Of a stretch of DNA of 64,000 bases, positions 1 through 9,418 are shown piece after piece. Each line of letters starts with the position of its first letter. Position 1 is the stretch's first letter. The translations under genes and the position numbers were made by a program. The stretch comes from Marivivens donghaensis (GTDB lineage Bacteria > Pseudomonadota > Alphaproteobacteria > Rhodobacterales > Rhodobacteraceae), in NCBI RefSeq assembly GCF_030410045.1, contig NZ_JAUFRA010000007.1, positions 62,001 to 126,000 on the forward strand. The letters run 5' to 3'. The notes under the pieces are model-generated. The model made no database searches. It was not told the origin of the DNA and worked only from the letters and a program-made list of their open reading frames with translations.

Positions 1-882
1 CAACGCCGTCGTCACCCGACCACCGCGCAGCACCCATGCAATCGCCATTTGGGCGAGTGTTTGACCACGGCCCTCTGCGATTTCGTTGAGCTTGCGGATA
101 TTGTTCAGAACACGTTCGTCCAGAACATTCGGATCGAGGCTCTTGCCTTGAACTGCGCGGCCTTCGGTGACACCGCCGAGGTATTTGTTCGTCAGCATAC
201 CTTGGGCCAGCGGCGTAAAGGCAATCGACCCAACGCCAAGGTCATCCAATGTATCCAGCAGACCGTCATGTTCGACCCAGCGGTTCAGCATGTTGTAGCT
301 GGGCTGATGGATCAACAGCGGCACGCCCATATCCTTTAGGATCGCGGCGGCTTCGCGGCTGCGTTGCGAATTGTAGGACGAGATGCCGATATAGAGCGCC
401 TTGCCCGACCGCCAGATATGCTCCAGCGCGCCCATTGTCTCTTCGAGCGGGGTTTCGGGGTCAAAGCGGTGCGAATAGAAGATATCGACGTAGTCCAGAC
501 CCATCCGTTTCAGCGATTGATCACAAGATGCGATCAGATATTTGCGGCTTCCCCATTCGCCGTAGGGTCCAGGCCACATGTCATAGCCCGCCTTGGAAGA
601 AATGATCAATTCATCACGATAGCCTGCGAAGTCGGTCTTTAGGATTTCGCCAAAGGCTTCTTCTGCAGAGCCTGCGGGTGGGCCGTAGTTGTTCGCCAAA
701 TCGAAATGCGTGATGCCTAGGTCAAAGGCCGTCTGGCAGATGTCGCGCTTTGTTTGATGCGGTGTGTCATGTCCAAAATTGTGCCAAAGGCCGAGCGAGA
801 TCGCGGGCAGTTTCAGGCCAGAATTTCCGCACTTGCGGTAGACCATTTTCGAATAACGGTCCTCGGCTGGTGTGTATGTCAT
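1..882 (-). CDS. Aldo/keto reductase, YghZ / L-glyceraldehyde-3-phosphate reductase type (3' end outside window)
   Basis: NADPH-dependent carbonyl reductase of the aldo/keto reductase superfamily, expected to be cytosolic. The gene runs off the left edge; 294 codons from the start are visible. The translation opens MTYTPAEDRYSKMVYRKCG and shows the family tetrad: Asp in FDLANNYG, Tyr in the same stretch, Lys in SSKAGYDM and His in YSHRFD. The segment LAQMAIAWVLR near the edge is typical of the YghZ/Kv-beta-like branch. The start at 882 is supported by a purine-rich GAGAGGA just upstream. The true substrate cannot be read from sequence; E. coli YghZ reduces L-glyceraldehyde 3-phosphate and methylglyoxal. 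Confidence 0.9.
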   Translation of the reverse strand, partial: MTYTPAEDRYSKMVYRKCGNSGLKLPAISLGLWHNFGHDTPHQTKRDICQTAFDLGITHFDLANNYGPPAGSAEEAFGEILKTDFAGYRDELIISSKAGYDMWPGPYGEWGSRKYLIASCDQSLKRMGLDYVDIFYSHRFDPETPLEETMGALEHIWRSGKALYIGISSYNSQRSREAAAILKDMGVPLLIHQPSYNMLNRWVEHDGLLDTLDDLGVGSIAFTPLAQGMLTNKYLGGVTEGRAVQGKSLDPNVLDERVLNNIRKLNEIAEGRGQTLAQMAIAWVLRGGRVTTAL

Positions 883-1015
883 GTCATCCTCTCTCATGTT
901 GGCGCTAACTTGATCGGAAAGATGGTATTGAGCAAGCGGATTGCAAGCCACGCCGCATTGCCCCTCGTCGCCATGATCGCTATCTAGGGCCAAACCAGAT
1001 TCAGAGGATCACCCA

Positions 1016-2671
<1,656 letters not shown>

Positions 2672-2683
2672 TACGATCCAGAC

Positions 2684-2712
2684 AAAGCCGCAGCCCCGCG
2701 CTGCGGCTTTTT
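2684..2712 (+). terminator. Rho-independent terminator after ettA
   Basis: A perfect 10-bp stem (AAAGCCGCAG / CTGCGGCTTT) with a CCCCGCG loop is followed by further T residues, 13 bases after the ettA stop. Confidence 0.9.
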
Positions 2713-2732
2713 CATTCTCAAGGAACAAAGCC

Positions 2733-2918
2733 TTGGCTGCAGCACTCATCTTCTTTTTCTCGACCTTTGGCGCAGTCAGCGCGGCCCTGTCGGTCTGGCT
2801 CTTTGGCGCGGGTATTGGCGTGGCTGCATTGCTCTACGCAGCCATTGGATTAGGCATTCCAGCGGCCATTGTGATCATTCGCCATTCAGGTGAGGATTGC
2901 GGGCCTGACGATCAGTGA
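2733..2918 (+). CDS. Small two-helix membrane protein, unknown function
   Basis: I do not recognise a family. The 61-residue product consists almost wholly of two hydrophobic segments (about 2-25 and 28-48) ending in a short polar tail HSGEDCGPDDQ. The start is TTG with AAGGA about seven bases upstream. It lies directly behind the ettA terminator and its last bases overlap the 3' end of the convergent MFS gene. The membrane-protein composition and ribosome site argue that it is a real gene, but this is inference. Confidence 0.55.
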   Translation: MAAALIFFFSTFGAVSAALSVWLFGAGIGVAALLYAAIGLGIPAAIVIIRHSGEDCGPDDQ

Positions 2919-4105
2919 TCCGATTTGGTAGTGACAAAGATCACAACGCATCCCGCAACCAATACCGCTGACAACACAAACGGTGCACCTGGGAGGTAAC
3001 CCCAGCCACCCGACGTGAAAGCCCAGAAAATCCAAGTCATGATCAGTGGCGAAATCGCCATGCCGACCGCGTTTATGGATTGGACGACGCCTTGCAATTC
3101 GCCTTGCTGGTTGTCGGGGGTCGCGCGGGACATGATGCCTTGGATCGTCGGTCCAGAGATAGAGCCGAGGGCCATCACAGGCGTCAGCGCGAGAACCATC
3201 CAGCCGTTGTCGACAAAGACCACGAGCAGCATCCCGACAATATCGACGATAAAGCCTGCGAGCACCGTTTTGCGGTCCCCAAGTATGCGGAGGATCGGGC
3301 GGATCAGGACGGCTTGAACCACAGCCATCGAAATACCGAAGGCGGCGAGCGATAGGCCGATCATCGTCGGGTCCCAGCCGAATTTCTCTTTGCCGAAATA
3401 GGCCCAAATTGCAGGGTAGACGAAATGCGCGACGCTAAAGACAAAGATGATCAAGAGCATCGGCGATTGGCCAGGAAGTGACCCAATCGCACGGAACGCT
3501 GACAAGGGGTTCGCGCGCTTGATATCAAAGCTGCGGCGGTTTTCTTTTGAAACAGTCTCTGGCAGCACAAAAAAACCAAAGACAAAGTTTGCCGCGGCAA
3601 AGATCGCCGCAGCATAGAACGGCGCACGCGTGCCGAGGTCAGCGAGGAACCCGCCAATCATAGGCCCCACGACAAAGCCCACGCCAAAGGCAGCACCGAT
3701 TAGGCCAAAGTTCGCAGCCTTTTCTTCGGGTTTTGAAATGTCGGCCATATAGGCGCCTGCGGTGGTGTGGGTCGCACCCGTGATACCGCCGATAATCCGT
3801 CCAACCAGCAGCAACCAAATGGTGCCCGCCACGGCCATCAGCATGTAGTCCATCGCCATGATCACAAGCGCGATCAGCAAGACGGGCCGACGGCCAAAGC
3901 TGTCAGAGATATTGCCGATCAGTGGTCCAAAGAGGAACTGCATCGCGGCAAAGACGGCGGTCAGGATGCCGCCCCAAAACGCTGCGTTGCCAACATCGCC
4001 GCCATGGATCTCTTGGATCAGGTCGGGCATGACGGGCATGATGATGCCGATACCCATCGCATCAAGCAGGACTGTGATCAGGATGAAAACGATAGGTAAG
4101 CGCAT
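2912..4105 (-). CDS. MFS transporter, TetA-like (DHA1 family)
   Basis: Twelve-helix major facilitator proton antiporter of the TCR/Tet-like drug-export branch, in the inner membrane. It has 397 residues from the ATG at 4105. Motif A between helices 2 and 3 reads GNISDSFGRRPVLL and motif C-like glycine/proline spacing occurs in VGPMIGG. I prefer ATG 4105 to an upstream in-frame TTG because GGAG lies about eight bases before it. It follows pcaB-like on the same strand after 41 bases, so it may be the last gene of that unit and move an aromatic or drug-like compound; the substrate is unknown. A perfect inverted repeat covers its ribosome site. Confidence 0.92.
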   Translation of the reverse strand: MRLPIVFILITVLLDAMGIGIIMPVMPDLIQEIHGGDVGNAAFWGGILTAVFAAMQFLFGPLIGNISDSFGRRPVLLIALVIMAMDYMLMAVAGTIWLLLVGRIIGGITGATHTTAGAYMADISKPEEKAANFGLIGAAFGVGFVVGPMIGGFLADLGTRAPFYAAAIFAAANFVFGFFVLPETVSKENRRSFDIKRANPLSAFRAIGSLPGQSPMLLIIFVFSVAHFVYPAIWAYFGKEKFGWDPTMIGLSLAAFGISMAVVQAVLIRPILRILGDRKTVLAGFIVDIVGMLLVVFVDNGWMVLALTPVMALGSISGPTIQGIMSRATPDNQQGELQGVVQSINAVGMAISPLIMTWIFWAFTSGGWGYLPGAPFVLSAVLVAGCVVIFVTTKSDH

Positions 4106-4127
4106 GTCAGGCTCCAATTAGCCTGAC
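4106..4127 (-). promoter_or_regulatory. Inverted repeat over the MFS ribosome-binding site
   Basis: GTCAGGCT and AGCCTGAC form a perfect 8-bp repeat with a 6-base centre, ending one base before the MFS ATG. In the mRNA this is a hairpin that partly buries the GGAG ribosome site. As DNA it could equally be an operator for a dimeric regulator. There is no U-run, so it is not a terminator. Confidence 0.5.
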
Positions 4128-4146
4128 AGGAGTTAAACCATCGGGT

Positions 4147-4866
4147 TCACTTTGCAAGTGTGTTTAACCTACCTAGCGCAAGCGCCATTTGTGGGAGGCA
4201 CATGCGACGGGTCAGTCGCTCTGCGTCTGTGTCGCGTGCGGATTGGAGGCTGTGGTTCAGGCCGGTGATCAGGGCAACCAGTGCAGAAGCGAGTGGCGAT
4301 GTGGCGGCTGACTGTTGAGCGGTCGTAACCATCCAGTCCGCGAAATTGGCAAAGGTCGTGTCGGCATCGTCCCCAACGAGGCCAAGGTTCAGGCCCTTTG
4401 CCAAATCGGCGTCCGCAATGTGGCTGACCTTTAGCCGCGCAGCGAGCGGCGCAAGGGTGTCGTGCGCACCCATACGTTCTGACATGATCGTCAGGAACTG
4501 ACGAAGGCGGAGCGCTTGGGCCGTGTCCTCTATCTGCGCCATGGTCGCACCTTCGCCAACGTGCGGCGCGAATTCAGGTGCCTGCATCAATTCGCGGAAA
4601 TACTGGATGACAGGGGCAACGGGATCGCCGTCAACGGCGACAACCTTGGCCAGACCCGACGGGTCGATCTGCAGTTCGAGCGAGGCACGGTGGATCGCCT
4701 TTGCCGCGATATCAGGAACCTCACCCCGTTCACCGCGAACCTTTGCCAAGGTGCCCAGCACGATCATGATCGCACGCACTTCGGCCGTATCAGTAAAGAG
4801 CGCAGCCGTTTCGCGATCGAAGAGGGCGTCGCGCCAGATTGCGCTGTCAAAGGGGGATGCGGTCAT
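4147..4866 (-). CDS. Shortened PcaB-like protein (3-carboxy-cis,cis-muconate cycloisomerase family), probably not catalytically complete
   Basis: The N-terminus (SPFDSAIWRDALFDRET, then VRAIMIVLGTLAKVRGE) and the segment DTAQALRLRQFL resemble the start and first helices of PcaB in the fumarase/aspartase superfamily. The end, LPQMALALGRLN, resembles the PcaB C-terminus. The product has only 239 residues against roughly 350-450 for PcaB, and I find neither the TWGQHA segment nor the GSSxMPxKxN signature that forms the active site. It is translationally coupled to pcaD (TGATG overlap), which supports descent from pcaB. It could be a decayed remnant or a re-purposed scaffold; frame and start are intact. 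Confidence 0.7.
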   Translation of the reverse strand: MTASPFDSAIWRDALFDRETAALFTDTAEVRAIMIVLGTLAKVRGERGEVPDIAAKAIHRASLELQIDPSGLAKVVAVDGDPVAPVIQYFRELMQAPEFAPHVGEGATMAQIEDTAQALRLRQFLTIMSERMGAHDTLAPLAARLKVSHIADADLAKGLNLGLVGDDADTTFANFADWMVTTAQQSAATSPLASALVALITGLNHSLQSARDTDAERLTRRMCLPQMALALGRLNTLAK

Positions 4867-5666
4867 CAGATATGGCCCGTGTCTTTCATGAATTGCGTCA
4901 GGAGTGCGGTATACTCTTCCGGCTTTTCAACACAAGGCAGGTGACCTGCTTTGCGGATGATCTCGAATTTTGAGCCGGGGATCACGTCGATGGTTTCGCG
5001 TACCAGATCGGCAGGGGTCGACCCGTCATCAGACCCCGCGATGCCCAGCGTGGGGCAACGAAGCCCGCTGGTGGGCGTATAGAAATCCGTGCCCGAAATC
5101 GCGGCGCAGCACCCGCAATATCCCTCGACCGAGGTTGCACAGACCATATCGCGCCACGGTGTCACGGCAGGCGAATTGCGAAAATCGCGGGTGAACCATT
5201 TCTGCATGATCCCATCGACCAAGGCCTCTAGACCTTTGGTGCGGACTGTATCAATGCGGTCTTGCCAAAGTTTCGGCATGCCGATCTTTGCGGCGGTATT
5301 TGAAAGAACAAGCGTGCGGATAATGTCGAACCGTTTGACTGCCAAGCCTTGGGCAATCATGCCGCCAATCGACAGACCAACGAACATCGCATCGCGCACG
5401 TTCAACGCGTCACAGACGGCCTCTGTATCGGAAATCAGCGCACCCATTGTATAGGGCGCCTCAGGGGCCGAGGATTTCCCGTGCCCACGTTTGTCCATCC
5501 TCACGATCCGCAAGCCTTCGGGCAAGAGCGGGAGAACGGCGTCCCACAGATGAAGGTTGGTGCCGAGAGAGTTGGCCAACACAACGGTCGGTGCAGCGGG
5601 ATCATCGACCCCGTCAACGCGTGCGTAGAGGGTCACATCGCCCCGTTGGATGAAATGTTCGGACAT
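4866..5666 (-). CDS. pcaD: 3-oxoadipate enol-lactonase
   Basis: Alpha/beta hydrolase of the protocatechuate branch of the beta-ketoadipate pathway; it opens 3-oxoadipate enol-lactone to 3-oxoadipate in the cytosol. It has 266 residues, normal for PcaD. The oxyanion region LANSLGTNLHLW, the nucleophile elbow GLSIGG (Ser about 99), Asp in GSDDGSTP and His in KAGHLPCVEKPEE form the triad. It is the first gene of a unit with the pcaB-like gene, with coupled stop and start. pcaC, pcaH and pcaG are not in the window, so the pathway context is incomplete here. Confidence 0.88.
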   Translation of the reverse strand: MSEHFIQRGDVTLYARVDGVDDPAAPTVVLANSLGTNLHLWDAVLPLLPEGLRIVRMDKRGHGKSSAPEAPYTMGALISDTEAVCDALNVRDAMFVGLSIGGMIAQGLAVKRFDIIRTLVLSNTAAKIGMPKLWQDRIDTVRTKGLEALVDGIMQKWFTRDFRNSPAVTPWRDMVCATSVEGYCGCCAAISGTDFYTPTSGLRCPTLGIAGSDDGSTPADLVRETIDVIPGSKFEIIRKAGHLPCVEKPEEYTALLTQFMKDTGHI

Positions 5667-5739
5667 GGTCGCCTCCTCAGTTTCCCCGATACATGAGGCG
5701 GGTTCCGTCGAAAGGCAACCTTTAGACCTAGATCAGAGG

Positions 5740-6570
5740 CTAGGCTTGGGCGTCCTTCACAGCTGAGAGCCAAACCCGCAGGGCCTCAATGGCTTCTGGT
5801 TCGTCCAAAAACGGCACGTGTCCGCGATCTGGCACCTCGGCAGGGATCATGTCGGGGCGGCGTTTTGACATTTCGTCGGCTGTTTCGACCGAGAGCAAAT
5901 CGCTGTTCATCCCACGGATCAGCGCAATCGGCAGTCCGTCGAGCGCGTCGAAAAACGGCCAAAGCGATGGGGCGTTGTTGTCTGCCGCGTTGAAGGTATC
6001 GCGTAGCTTTGGGTCATAACGAATGACGAGCCCATCGGCGGTCTGTTCGTAGTGGGCACGAACCTCGGCCAACCAACGTTCCATCGGGACGTTCTTAAAG
6101 TGCACCCAGTTGCGGTCGCGGAATTGGGCGGCTTCTTCATAAGTTTTTTGTGCGGGATTGCGGCCAATGTAGGCGCTGATGATGTCCAGCCCTTGGGTGT
6201 CGATCACCGGACCAATGTCATTGAGCGCAACGCCCAGCAGTCGGTCCTTGGCGGTTGCAGCGAGAACCATTCCAATAATCCCACCGCGCGACGTGCCGAT
6301 GATCGCGGCCTTTTCCAGCCCCAGATGATCCATGAGCGCCAGAATGTCCTGTGCCTCATGCGGCACAGTATAGGTATCCGACGTGGCCCAGTCCGATTTG
6401 CCCCGACCGCGATAATCAGGCCGAATGAGCCTGATCCCGTCTAGGAGAGGTGCGATGTGGTCAAAGTCAGCCGCGTTGCGCGTTAGGCCTGCCAGCGCGA
6501 GGACGGGCAGCCCTTCGCCTTCGTCAAGGTAATGCAGTCGGGTTCCGTCGGGGGCGCTGTAATAAGGCAT
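5740..6570 (-). CDS. Alpha/beta hydrolase
   Basis: Cytosolic serine hydrolase of 276 residues. The fold markers are LALAGLTRNAADFDHIAPLL (oxyanion side), the nucleophile elbow GTSRGG, an acid in the IRGMNSDLL strand and the C-terminal His in VPDRGHVPFLDEP. The substrate cannot be assigned. Its start overlaps the stop of the upstream haloacid dehalogenase gene (TAATG), so the two are co-translated. Related hydrolases act on esters, lactones or epoxides; I make no choice. Confidence 0.88.
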   Translation of the reverse strand: MPYYSAPDGTRLHYLDEGEGLPVLALAGLTRNAADFDHIAPLLDGIRLIRPDYRGRGKSDWATSDTYTVPHEAQDILALMDHLGLEKAAIIGTSRGGIIGMVLAATAKDRLLGVALNDIGPVIDTQGLDIISAYIGRNPAQKTYEEAAQFRDRNWVHFKNVPMERWLAEVRAHYEQTADGLVIRYDPKLRDTFNAADNNAPSLWPFFDALDGLPIALIRGMNSDLLSVETADEMSKRRPDMIPAEVPDRGHVPFLDEPEAIEALRVWLSAVKDAQA

Positions 6571-7244
6571 TAGATCAGGTCCGGGATCGTGCTGAGGTCA
6601 GTGAGTACCAATTCAGGCGCGGCATAGAGCCGATCCATCGGGTCGCCATTACGGTTCACCCAAGCGGTGCGATAGCCAAATTTGGAAGCACCCGCCGCAT
6701 CCCAGCCGTTCGACGAGACAAAGAGGACTTCGTTCCGTTCGCAGACAAAACGGCTCTCGACCATTTCGTAAACGAGGTCGTGGGGTTTATAGACACCCAC
6801 CGTTTCGACCGACAAAACATCATCGAGAAGCTCGGACAGGCCCGCCGATTTCACCGCCGCATCCAGCATCGCAGGCGAACCGTTCGAGAGGATCGCCGTG
6901 TTCATCCCGCGCTCTTTCAACGTGGCGAGCATTTTGGGCACTTCGGGATAGGCGCTCAGTTCCCAATAGAGCGCCAAAAGACGTTCGCGGAGGGCGGCAT
7001 CGTCGAGGCCAGAAGCCTCCATCGCCCAATCGAGGCCGTCACCCGTCACCTGCCAGAAATCAACGTGTTGGCGGGCCACAGCCCGGAGCCATGAATATTC
7101 CAACTGCTTGCGGCGCCAATTTGCAGCCAGTGCTGGCCAGACTTGCGCCAGTGCCTCTTGTCCGGGTTCTGCTGCAGCTTCCCGTGCTGCGGCAGCGACG
7201 TCGAACAATGTGCCATAGGCATCAAAAATACAGGTGTTGATCAA
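6570..7244 (-). CDS. Haloacid dehalogenase, type II (HAD superfamily)
   Basis: Hydrolase of the L-2-haloacid dehalogenase subfamily, about 224 residues. The nucleophile Asp is in CIFDAYGTLFD at the N-terminus, followed by the motif-II strand AILSNGSP, the Lys of SVETVGVYKP and the acidic loop FVSSNGWDAAGA (Asn/Trp/Asp) characteristic of dehalogenases rather than phosphatases. I place the start at the TTG at 7244 because GGAGGA lies seven bases upstream and the protein then begins at the conserved motif; the frame is open further but without family similarity. It forms a coupled pair with the following hydrolase. Confidence 0.9.
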   Translation of the reverse strand: MINTCIFDAYGTLFDVAAAAREAAAEPGQEALAQVWPALAANWRRKQLEYSWLRAVARQHVDFWQVTGDGLDWAMEASGLDDAALRERLLALYWELSAYPEVPKMLATLKERGMNTAILSNGSPAMLDAAVKSAGLSELLDDVLSVETVGVYKPHDLVYEMVESRFVCERNEVLFVSSNGWDAAGASKFGYRTAWVNRNGDPMDRLYAAPELVLTDLSTIPDLI

Positions 7245-7406
7245 TGTGGGTCCTCCATCCTGTCGCGCAGAGTGACCAACTCTGAGCGGAAGAACAAGGG
7301 CGCCATTTGCAATCCAGCCATGCATTCCATAGGGTGTCCCCCGAATCCCAGAGCACCCGCAGAGTGCGGCCTCTTTCATTCTTTCCCTGACAGACCGGAG
7401 ATTTTT

Positions 7407-7841
7407 ATGACCCAAGTAAAATCGGGTGACACCGTTCGTATTCATTACACTGGCACCCTGACCACTGGCGAAACCTTTGACAGCAGCGAAGGTCGTGAGC
7501 CGCTGGAGTTCATCGTTGGCTCGGGTCAGATCATTCCTGGTCTGGATAAGGCTCTGCCTGGCATGACCGTCGGCGATAAGAAAACCGTCGAAGTCCCCTG
7601 TGCCGAAGCCTACGGCGAAGCCAGTGCTGACGCGATCCAAGCGATCCCGCGTTCCGAAATTCCTGATCACATCCCAACCGAGATCGGTACCCAGCTTCAG
7701 ATGCAAGCACCGACGGGTCAGGTTGTTCCTGTGACCGTTGTCGACGCGAACGAAGAGCAGGTTGTTCTGGATGCGAACCACATGCTCGCTGGCAAAGACC
7801 TGATCTTTGCGATCGAACTGGTCGAGATCAAAGCGGCCTAA
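7407..7841 (+). CDS. FKBP-type peptidyl-prolyl isomerase, SlyD-like
   Basis: Cytosolic prolyl isomerase and chaperone. The 144-residue product starts MTQVKSGDTVRIHYTGTL, has the FKBP strands around EFIVGSGQIIPGLDKAL, and an inserted flap domain between AEAYGEA and LDANHMLAGKDLIF that is the IF domain of the SlyD branch. The histidine- and cysteine-rich metal-binding tail of E. coli SlyD is absent; the protein ends EIKAA. The start at 7407 is chosen at the FKBP domain. The frame is open upstream but that stretch lies antisense to the dehalogenase start. It converges on the M50-like gene with a four-base overlap. Confidence 0.92.
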   Translation: MTQVKSGDTVRIHYTGTLTTGETFDSSEGREPLEFIVGSGQIIPGLDKALPGMTVGDKKTVEVPCAEAYGEASADAIQAIPRSEIPDHIPTEIGTQLQMQAPTGQVVPVTVVDANEEQVVLDANHMLAGKDLIFAIELVEIKAA

Positions 7842-8614
7842 AGGCCCAAGGCGAGAACAATGAGCGGCCAGCCGAACCGATACAGGCTGGCCGTGACCAC
7901 AAGATAGGCCCCGATCAATAGCCATGCGGCGTCTTTGGGCATCGGGGATTGATGCGGCGTCGGGTGTTCAAGGGCCATGAGGCCACGAATGCCGATAAAG
8001 GCGATAGCGCCAAGCGTGAATGACGTAAAGCCAGCGGCCAATGTCAGGATCACAGCGAGGGCGGCACCCCCCAATACAAACGGCAGCATTGGCCAGAACG
8101 TCTCTGACACCGCGCGAATGATCCGCCCTCCTGCCAGCGGCCAGAACGGTAACAGCGTGAAAGCGCCATAGGTGGCCGAGACGGCTGCAAACCCCGCGAG
8201 GTAATTCCCCAGCAGCGGTGAGCTGTTCAGCAACATCGCTGCAATCGCGAGGCACAGAAATACAGCGGGCACAGTGAAGGCAGGGCCCATCAGCGCGACA
8301 TAGGCTTCTTTGCCTTGGTCCAGTTTGTGCAAATCCCACTTGGGCGGGTTCGCAAAGACGGGGATGGCGCGGATTTTCGCGTTCACGCCGAAAGAGCGAA
8401 GCGTGACGACGTGGCCGAGTTCTTGGAAATAGAAGGTTGCGATCAGGCAGGGGCCAAAGAACGGGCCGAAAAAGTAGAAGATCGCTGCGGCGGCGAGTGC
8501 GCCAAAGGCCCAGAACTTGCGGTCAGGCCACTCAATGGAAAGTCCAGCCCAGCCCCCGCGTGTTGCCAGCCAAAAGGCGGAGCAAAACCCGAGGGCAAGG
8601 GCCAGTAATCCCAT
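7838..8614 (-). CDS. M50 (site-2 protease)-like integral membrane protein with altered catalytic motifs
   Basis: Multi-pass membrane protein of 258 residues. The segment FQELGHVVTLRSFGV at about 63-77 aligns with the M50 helix HExGH...G, and LLPFWPLAGGRI at about 154-165 aligns with the second motif NxLPxxxLDGGRI. In this copy the first zinc-binding His is Gln (QELGH) and the Asp ligand is Ala (PLAGG). I therefore infer an inactive pseudo-protease that may still bind membrane helices. It sits three bases downstream of fabI on the same strand and is probably co-transcribed with the fab genes. Confidence 0.7.
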   Translation of the reverse strand: MGLLALALGFCSAFWLATRGGWAGLSIEWPDRKFWAFGALAAAAIFYFFGPFFGPCLIATFYFQELGHVVTLRSFGVNAKIRAIPVFANPPKWDLHKLDQGKEAYVALMGPAFTVPAVFLCLAIAAMLLNSSPLLGNYLAGFAAVSATYGAFTLLPFWPLAGGRIIRAVSETFWPMLPFVLGGAALAVILTLAAGFTSFTLGAIAFIGIRGLMALEHPTPHQSPMPKDAAWLLIGAYLVVTASLYRFGWPLIVLALGL

Positions 8615-8617
8615 GGA

Positions 8618-9406
8618 TCAGAGGTGGTCTTGCTGTGGCATCCCGAGAACGTGGAAGCCGCCGTCAACGCGGATGATTTCGCCTGTTGTGTAAGCGCCAG
8701 CATCGGATGCGAGGTAAACCGCGGTGCCGCCAACAGCCTCGAGCGTTGCGTTCGACCGCAGCGGTGCGTTCTGTTCCGTGTGGCGGAAGGTTGCGCGTGC
8801 GCCACCGATGGCTGCGCCAGCCAGCGTTTTCATCGGGCCGGGGGAGACCGCGTTCACGCGAATACCCTGCGGGCCGAGGTCGTTCGCCAGATAGCGGACC
8901 GAAGATTCCAGTGCCGCCTTTGCAACGCCCATGACGTTGTAGTTCGGCGTCACGCGGTTGGAACCGCCGTAGGTCAGCGTCAGCAGCGTGCCGCCGTTCG
9001 GCATCAGTTCCGATGCGCGCTTGGACACTTCGATGAACGAATAGCAGCTGATAACCATCGAATTGCAGAAGTTATCGCGGCTGGTGTTGATGAAACGACC
9101 TGTGAGTTCGTTTTTGTCCGAATAGGCAATCGCGTGGACCACGAAATCAATGGTGCCCCATTTGTCTTTCAGTGTCTGAAAGGCGAGGTCCATGCTTTCG
9201 TCGTTGGTCACATCTACGTCGATGAGGGTGTCAGAACCTACCGACGCGGCCAGAGGTTCAACGCGTTTGCCAAAGGCTTCGCCTTGATAAGAGAACGCGA
9301 GTTCTGCGCCTGCGTCCGCCATTGCCTTAGCGATACCCCATGCGATGGAGCGTTCGTTGGCAACGCCCATGATCAAGCCACGTTTACCCTGCATCGAAAT
9401 AGTCAT
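8618..9406 (-). CDS. fabI: Enoyl-[acyl-carrier-protein] reductase (NADH), FabI
   Basis: Last reductive step of the fatty-acid elongation cycle, in the cytosol. It has 262 residues, the usual FabI size. The dinucleotide loop is ANERSIAWGIA rather than the classical GxxxGxG, and the catalytic Tyr-x6-Lys is in NYNVMGVAK, with the preceding TLTYGG Tyr, all as in E. coli FabI. It lies 12 bases after fabB and is the target of triclosan-type inhibitors in other bacteria. The order fabA-fabB-fabI on one strand suggests a single transcription unit. Confidence 0.96.
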   Translation of the reverse strand: MTISMQGKRGLIMGVANERSIAWGIAKAMADAGAELAFSYQGEAFGKRVEPLAASVGSDTLIDVDVTNDESMDLAFQTLKDKWGTIDFVVHAIAYSDKNELTGRFINTSRDNFCNSMVISCYSFIEVSKRASELMPNGGTLLTLTYGGSNRVTPNYNVMGVAKAALESSVRYLANDLGPQGIRVNAVSPGPMKTLAGAAIGGARATFRHTEQNAPLRSNATLEAVGGTAVYLASDAGAYTTGEIIRVDGGFHVLGMPQQDHL

Positions 9407-9418
9407 GTGAAAAAGTCC

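Noticed and set aside
7143..7406. N-terminal extension of the FKBP gene
   Set aside because: Open frame only; it overlaps the start of the dehalogenase on the other strand and has no FKBP similarity before the ATG at 7407.
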